64,000 nt of DNA from Aphelocoma coerulescens (taxonomy: Eukaryota > Chordata > Aves > Passeriformes > Corvidae), in NCBI RefSeq assembly GCF_041296385.1, contig NC_091013.1, forward strand, positions 33,888,001 through 33,952,000. The letters are read 5' to 3'. Below are positions 61,501 to 64,000 of the stretch, one piece after another. The translations under genes were made by a program, and so were the position numbers. Within the stretch, counting starts at the first letter, position 1; each line of letters starts with the position of its first letter. The notes beneath the pieces are model-generated. The model was not told the DNA's origin and did not search any database. It saw only the letters and a program-made list of their open reading frames with translations.

Positions 61501-63177
61501 GCACTGGAACAGGCTCCCCAGAGAAGTGGTCACAGCACCAGCCTGACAGAGTTCAAGGAACATTTGCACAACACTCTCAGGCACATGGTGTGACTCTTGG
61601 GGATGGTGCTGTGAAGGACCAGGAGCTGGACTTTGATAATCCTTGTGGGTCTCTTCCAGCTCAGGACATACTGCAATTCTGTAAGCTTGGAGATTTACAT
61701 GGTTTCCAATTTTTTCTCAAAAAATGTGCTTCTGTCTCAGGCAATTCTCAAATACTATACACAAAAACAAGCTGACTTAAAAATAAGCTGCCAAATGCCA
61801 TCAACTTTATCACTATATTCCTTTTTACTAGACATTTAGTTAAATTACCTACAACGTTTTTTTCTTAAATGGGATTGTCAAGAGAACTTTACCTAATACC
61901 AGTTAGATAGCTACTACTCATATAATATATACTATGCACTTTTCATGTACCAGGTAAACTGTACCCTACAATATTTTAGGAAAAAGAATACAGCTACATT
62001 AATACTCCCTGAAGCTATTCAAGAGAAAGCCACTAATGTTTTCATTACATAAACCTATTTTTTTCAGAAACATTTCATACTCAGAACTGAGCCAACTATT
62101 TCTGTTGGAAACTAAGTCTTGTTTCAGCATTCTCATACTTAATAATAAAAATTTACGTTATATCCATACAACTACATGCTGCATTTACTGTGTAAGTTTT
62201 CATTTCTATATTGAAATATCCATGTAAATTTCCACAGGAATGAACAGAATTCTTCTCCATTAGCAGTAACAGAAATCAGATCAAACTTTCCATATTATTT
62301 CTTTACTGTAAAAAAAAAAAACACCTCATCAGTAACGAACAGTAACGTGCATCTGATACTACAATTACAGATCTGTAAAACAATACCTCACCAAAGAATA
62401 ATTTTAAAAGCTGCATTACCTTGCTAAATTTTAGTATGTATAGCAGAAGAAATACAGCTTATTCTAACCTTTCCAGGAAGCATTAGGTACTATCTTCTTA
62501 TTTGGATCTTGGTCTTCTAAAGGTGTCCTGTCTACTTGAATACCCGAGTCCTCCCTGCTCAAGGGCTGAGTGTCCTCTTCCTCTTCACTTTCTCCAGACC
62601 AATCCTATGAAGTGCAACAAACCCCAGGACATTTCAGTACAACACAGCAGACAGATCTATATTCAGCTCCTATTCAAGCCAAACATTAACTATTCACTTC
62701 TTTCTAACATTATTAAGTAAATACAGGACACTAGGACTAACATCACTGTCTAACAGAGAATGATTTAAGTTATACACAACGTTAATAACCAGGCAAATGA
62801 GAGATCTGGAAAAGATCACAGAATGGCGGCAAGTTCTGATTAGGTGGAAGCAGGGGTCAGCAGAAGCAGACAGTTTAATTGCAGGACTAAGTCAAAACAT
62901 TGTGAAAAACAAAAGTATTTCTATTACTGTTATTCTGCTTGAGGCTGTGTGTTATTTCACCGTATTCAGCAGAGCATTGGAGAATCCTTCAAGAATCAAC
63001 ATGCAGAGCATACAAACTAGGAAAATTCAATCAGGTCTCTAGCACACTTCAAAACAGTTTATACAGTTGGGGTTTTTACCTTAAAAAAATCACTTACTGG
63101 TGTATCTACGCCTGGGCCAAAGTAAATTTCCTCTCCTTCCATCAAATACTTTCCCCAATCAAATTCTTCTTCCTTTT
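46532..63177 (-). CDS. TUBGCP5: TUBGCP5 (gamma-tubulin complex component 5, GCP5), C-terminal ~890 residues
   Basis: Nineteen exons, all with GT-AG borders and consistent phases, reconstruct a protein that follows human GCP5 closely from about residue 137 of 1024 to the stop codon. GCP5 is one of the large subunits of the gamma-tubulin ring complex, which nucleates microtubules at the centrosome and other centres. The GRIP1 region runs from about exon 5 ([13 protein letters not shown]) to exon 11. The GRIP2 region, which binds gamma-tubulin, runs from about exon 12 to exon 19 and includes [20 protein letters not shown] Ser-rich, low-complexity linker is in exon 9. Exon numbers here count only those in the window. 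About 135-140 N-terminal residues and the promoter lie beyond the right edge. Confidence 0.97.
46963..47165 (-). repeat. CR1-type LINE fragment in last TUBGCP5 intron
   Basis: Plus strand CATTTAGGTTGGAAAAGCCC, AAGTCCAACCATTAACCTAA and CCACTAAGTCATGTCCCCTA, the complement of an avian CR1 3' end subfamily. Moderately degraded on its right side. Confidence 0.8.
47679..47779 (-). CDS. TUBGCP5: TUBGCP5 exon w18
   Basis: 101 bases, (K)[19 protein letters not shown] then [14 protein letters not shown] plus one base. Acceptor TTTTGTAG, donor CATT|GTAAGT. Confidence 0.94.
48640..48850 (+). repeat. CR1 LINE internal fragment lacking its 3' end
   Basis: GGGATCTGGGGGTGCTGGTC, CATCCTGGGGTGCATCAAAC and CTCACCTGGAGTGTTCTGTG are internal CR1 segments. 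The block stops after TTCTGGGCACAAAAT without the CR1 3' tail. Antisense to TUBGCP5 in intron w17. Confidence 0.85.
48886..48974 (-). CDS. TUBGCP5: TUBGCP5 exon w17
   Basis: 89 bases, [20 protein letters not shown] then RWQAGLGAW plus AA. Acceptor ATTTTAG, donor GGAA|GTAAGT. A CR1 piece begins about 35 bases past the donor. Confidence 0.94.
49544..49669 (-). CDS. TUBGCP5: TUBGCP5 exon w16
   Basis: Forty-two codons, [20 protein letters not shown] then [22 protein letters not shown]. Phase 0 at both ends. Acceptor TTTAAAG, donor AAG|GTGGGT. Confidence 0.95.
50392..50570 (-). CDS. TUBGCP5: TUBGCP5 exon w15
   Basis: 179 bases, (E)[18 protein letters not shown], a variable loop, then [20 protein letters not shown] and YIMTR, the GRIP2 signature. 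Donor ACTAGG|GTTTGT is a weaker site. Acceptor TTTTTTTAAG. Confidence 0.94.
51242..51362 (-). CDS. TUBGCP5: TUBGCP5 exon w14
   Basis: 121 bases, [20 protein letters not shown] then [20 protein letters not shown]. It is the Y-N-x-V-F-x-L-L-L-x-I-K/R-x-A core typical of GRIP2. Acceptor CCTCTTAG, donor GATG|GTAAGA. Confidence 0.95.
51463..51547 (-). CDS. TUBGCP5: TUBGCP5 exon w13
   Basis: 85 bases, (R)[18 protein letters not shown] then [10 protein letters not shown]. Acceptor GCATAG, donor AAG|GTAGTG. Confidence 0.94.
51805..51987 (-). CDS. TUBGCP5: TUBGCP5 exon w12, start of GRIP2 region
   Basis: 183 bases, (R)[39 protein letters not shown] and [33 protein letters not shown] corresponds to the conserved GCP motif around LLGQGDF. 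Acceptor TGTTCAG, donor GCAAG|GTACAA. Confidence 0.95.
52566..52754 (-). CDS. TUBGCP5: TUBGCP5 exon w11
   Basis: 189 bases, (R)[38 protein letters not shown] and LMQTLKKDY plus two bases. LYLEQ replaces human MYLEQ. Acceptor TTTGAAG, donor TATAG|GTAAGA. Confidence 0.95.
54143..54341 (-). CDS. TUBGCP5: TUBGCP5 exon w10
   Basis: 199 bases, D then [20 protein letters not shown], later [17 protein letters not shown] plus two bases of R. Acceptor AATTCAG, donor CCAG|GTAAAC. Confidence 0.95.
55265..55533 (-). CDS. TUBGCP5: TUBGCP5 exon w9, Ser-rich linker
   Basis: 269 bases, [20 protein letters not shown], then the acidic and serine-rich [18 protein letters not shown], then [20 protein letters not shown]. 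The end [11 protein letters not shown] differs from human AESTTCQAGAR. Acceptor TTCACAG, donor AGAG|GTGAGA. Confidence 0.95.
56863..56978 (-). CDS. TUBGCP5: TUBGCP5 exon w8
   Basis: 116 bases, [20 protein letters not shown] then [18 protein letters not shown] plus two bases of R. Acceptor AATTCAG, donor AGAG|GTAGGG. Confidence 0.95.
57621..57823 (-). CDS. TUBGCP5: TUBGCP5 exon w7
   Basis: 203 bases, two bases complete D, then [40 protein letters not shown] and GEASEQT. Acceptor TTTCCAG, donor ACG|GTAGAG. Confidence 0.95.
57940..58186 (-). CDS. TUBGCP5: TUBGCP5 exon w6
   Basis: 247 bases, [20 protein letters not shown], later [20 protein letters not shown] and EIEKCIINK plus one base. [10 protein letters not shown] replaces the human LPGSGSVPKK stretch. 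Acceptor TTTTTTTAG, donor AAAG|GTACAG. Confidence 0.95.
58499..58592 (-). CDS. TUBGCP5: TUBGCP5 exon w5, start of GRIP1 region
   Basis: 94 bases, [20 protein letters not shown] then [11 protein letters not shown]. Acceptor TTTTCAAG, donor CAT|GTAAGT. Confidence 0.94.
58971..59142 (-). repeat. CR1 LINE 3' fragment
   Basis: Plus strand AGAATGGAAGGGACCTTAAA, GATCATCTAGTTCCAGCC and CTCTGGGCAACCTGTTCCAG. In TUBGCP5 intron w4. Confidence 0.9.
59308..59397 (-). CDS. TUBGCP5: TUBGCP5 exon w4
   Basis: 90 bases, [20 protein letters not shown] then ENQVIRETL and two bases of W. Acceptor TTCTAAG, donor TTTG|GTAAGA. A CR1 fragment begins about 165 bases away on the downstream side. Confidence 0.93.
60777..60894 (-). 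CDS. TUBGCP5: TUBGCP5 exon w3
   Basis: 118 bases, [19 protein letters not shown], then [14 protein letters not shown] and two bases of W. Acceptor TTCACAG, donor CTG|GTAAGA. Confidence 0.93.
61135..61682 (+). repeat. CR1 LINE fragment (longest in window)
   Basis: CTGGTGAGGCCTCAACCTGG, GTTCAGCCTGGAGGAGAAAA, GTTCTTCACTCAGAGGGTGG, GCACTGGAACAGGCTCCCC and a degraded 3' end GACATACTGCAATTCTG. It lies in TUBGCP5 intron w2, antisense. Confidence 0.92.
62469..62604 (-). CDS. TUBGCP5: TUBGCP5 exon w2
   Basis: 136 bases, [20 protein letters not shown] then [17 protein letters not shown] to ASWK. An acidic, disordered segment; [17 protein letters not shown] is conserved with human. Acceptor TCATAG, donor AAAG|GTTAGA. 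Confidence 0.93.
63098..63177 (-). CDS. TUBGCP5: TUBGCP5 exon w1 (first in window)
   Basis: 80 bases, two bases of a split codon then [20 protein letters not shown] to DTP. Acceptor CTCTTAG, donor [18 protein letters not shown] is shared with human GCP5. Confidence 0.93.
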
Positions 63178-64000
63178 CTAAGAGAAGTGTAAATTCACAA
63201 ATATTAAGTATCACATAACTCTGACTTTCTTTTCCTCTAAAAACACTTTAGAAGTTAAAATTATCTTGATACTCTATAGCTAAAACAAAAGACATTCCCT
63301 TCCACTTAAGGTTACACCGCCATTCAGTTAACAAGGTTATGCACTTTCAACATGACGTAAATTGTGACGTATCAACCATGTATATCCCTTATTAATTCTC
63401 AATTTTGTTGTTTATACATTCAAAATATGCAACACAGTGTGCCATCAGCACATTTGTCCATATTATGTTATACTACCCTACACTTTAATCCTGGAAAAAC
63501 ATGCAAGAATGAGACACACCACTTATTGTGACTCTGAAGTCCCATTTAGCTCAATGGAAACATTCTAAATGTACCATTTACGTATGCACAACGATCCCAG
63601 AGTGTAAACAACATAAACCAAGAACTGTCTTACTCTCCAAAAAAGACACCACACATCATGATGTGATGTGCGATACTTTTAAAGTAACAATCACACTTAC
63701 AACATATGATATCTTAAACGTGAAGCTTACTCAACTGTAATTAGTGTTGTTTGAGATAACCTCTTCATATTCACATTCCTGGAATGGGCTGAAAGTGCAT
63801 TCAAAACACCGCCGAGGGAATGTGCAGAGATCATTCAAAAAGGAATCTTAAGATGCAAGATTTTCTTTAGGTTAGTCTGAAATATTCTTCTTTCAGTCTA
63901 TGATACAACACTGTAAACAAATGGGGGATGGTATCCACTCAAAGTTAAGCACAAGCCTCATTTTCAGGCACTGAGTGAAAAAGTCCTACTTTAGAAAGCA
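63178..64000 (-). other. TUBGCP5: TUBGCP5 intron at right edge
   Basis: AT-rich intron. The preceding coding exon was looked for and not found here. It contains a 14-base perfect palindrome CACATCATGATGTG at 63652-63665. Confidence 0.6.

Overview
This is vertebrate nuclear DNA, almost certainly from a bird. It holds split genes with GT-AG introns, and at least ten CR1 LINE fragments with the avian 3' end that closes in an ATTCTATG-type motif. It also holds a solo endogenous-retrovirus LTR and one CpG-island promoter. The species cannot be named from the window. Both recognised genes are on the minus strand, head to tail, in the order TUBGCP5 (upstream, right) then CYFIP1 (downstream, left). 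This matches the gene order I know from human 15q11.2.

Left part (1-39.3 kb): CYFIP1 (Sra-1), a subunit of the WAVE regulatory complex. Twenty coding exons of the main reading frame give residues 1-796 of about 1253, and the gene runs off the left edge. Summing exon lengths reproduces the human numbering exactly. The Rac1 A-site residues (C179, R190, E434, F626, M632), the WCA contacts (L697, Y704), K725 of the eIF4E-binding stretch and S583 all fall where expected. A putative noncoding first exon lies in the CpG island near 39.1-39.3 kb, and intron 1 is about 17 kb.

Most notable observation: between exon 15 and exon 17 there are two tandem, homologous, diverged versions of exon 16 (4739-4886 and 4284-4437). 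Both have good splice sites and the same phase (0 in, 1 out). Using both or neither shifts the frame into an early stop, so they behave as a mutually exclusive pair. They would swap about 50 residues (559-609) just before the Rac1 A-site residues F626/M632.

Middle (39.7-45.5 kb): intergenic, with no recognised gene. One block near 40.9-41.4 kb is open in several frames and has retroelement-like signals.

Right part (45.5-64 kb): TUBGCP5 (GCP5, a gamma-tubulin ring complex subunit). Nineteen exons encode about the last 890 of some 1024 residues, including both GRIP regions and the stop codon. A 3' UTR of about 1 kb ends at an AATAAA followed by a GT-repeat. The N-terminal exons lie beyond the right edge.

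The remaining open frames are short, fall in introns or repeats, and show no recognisable protein.
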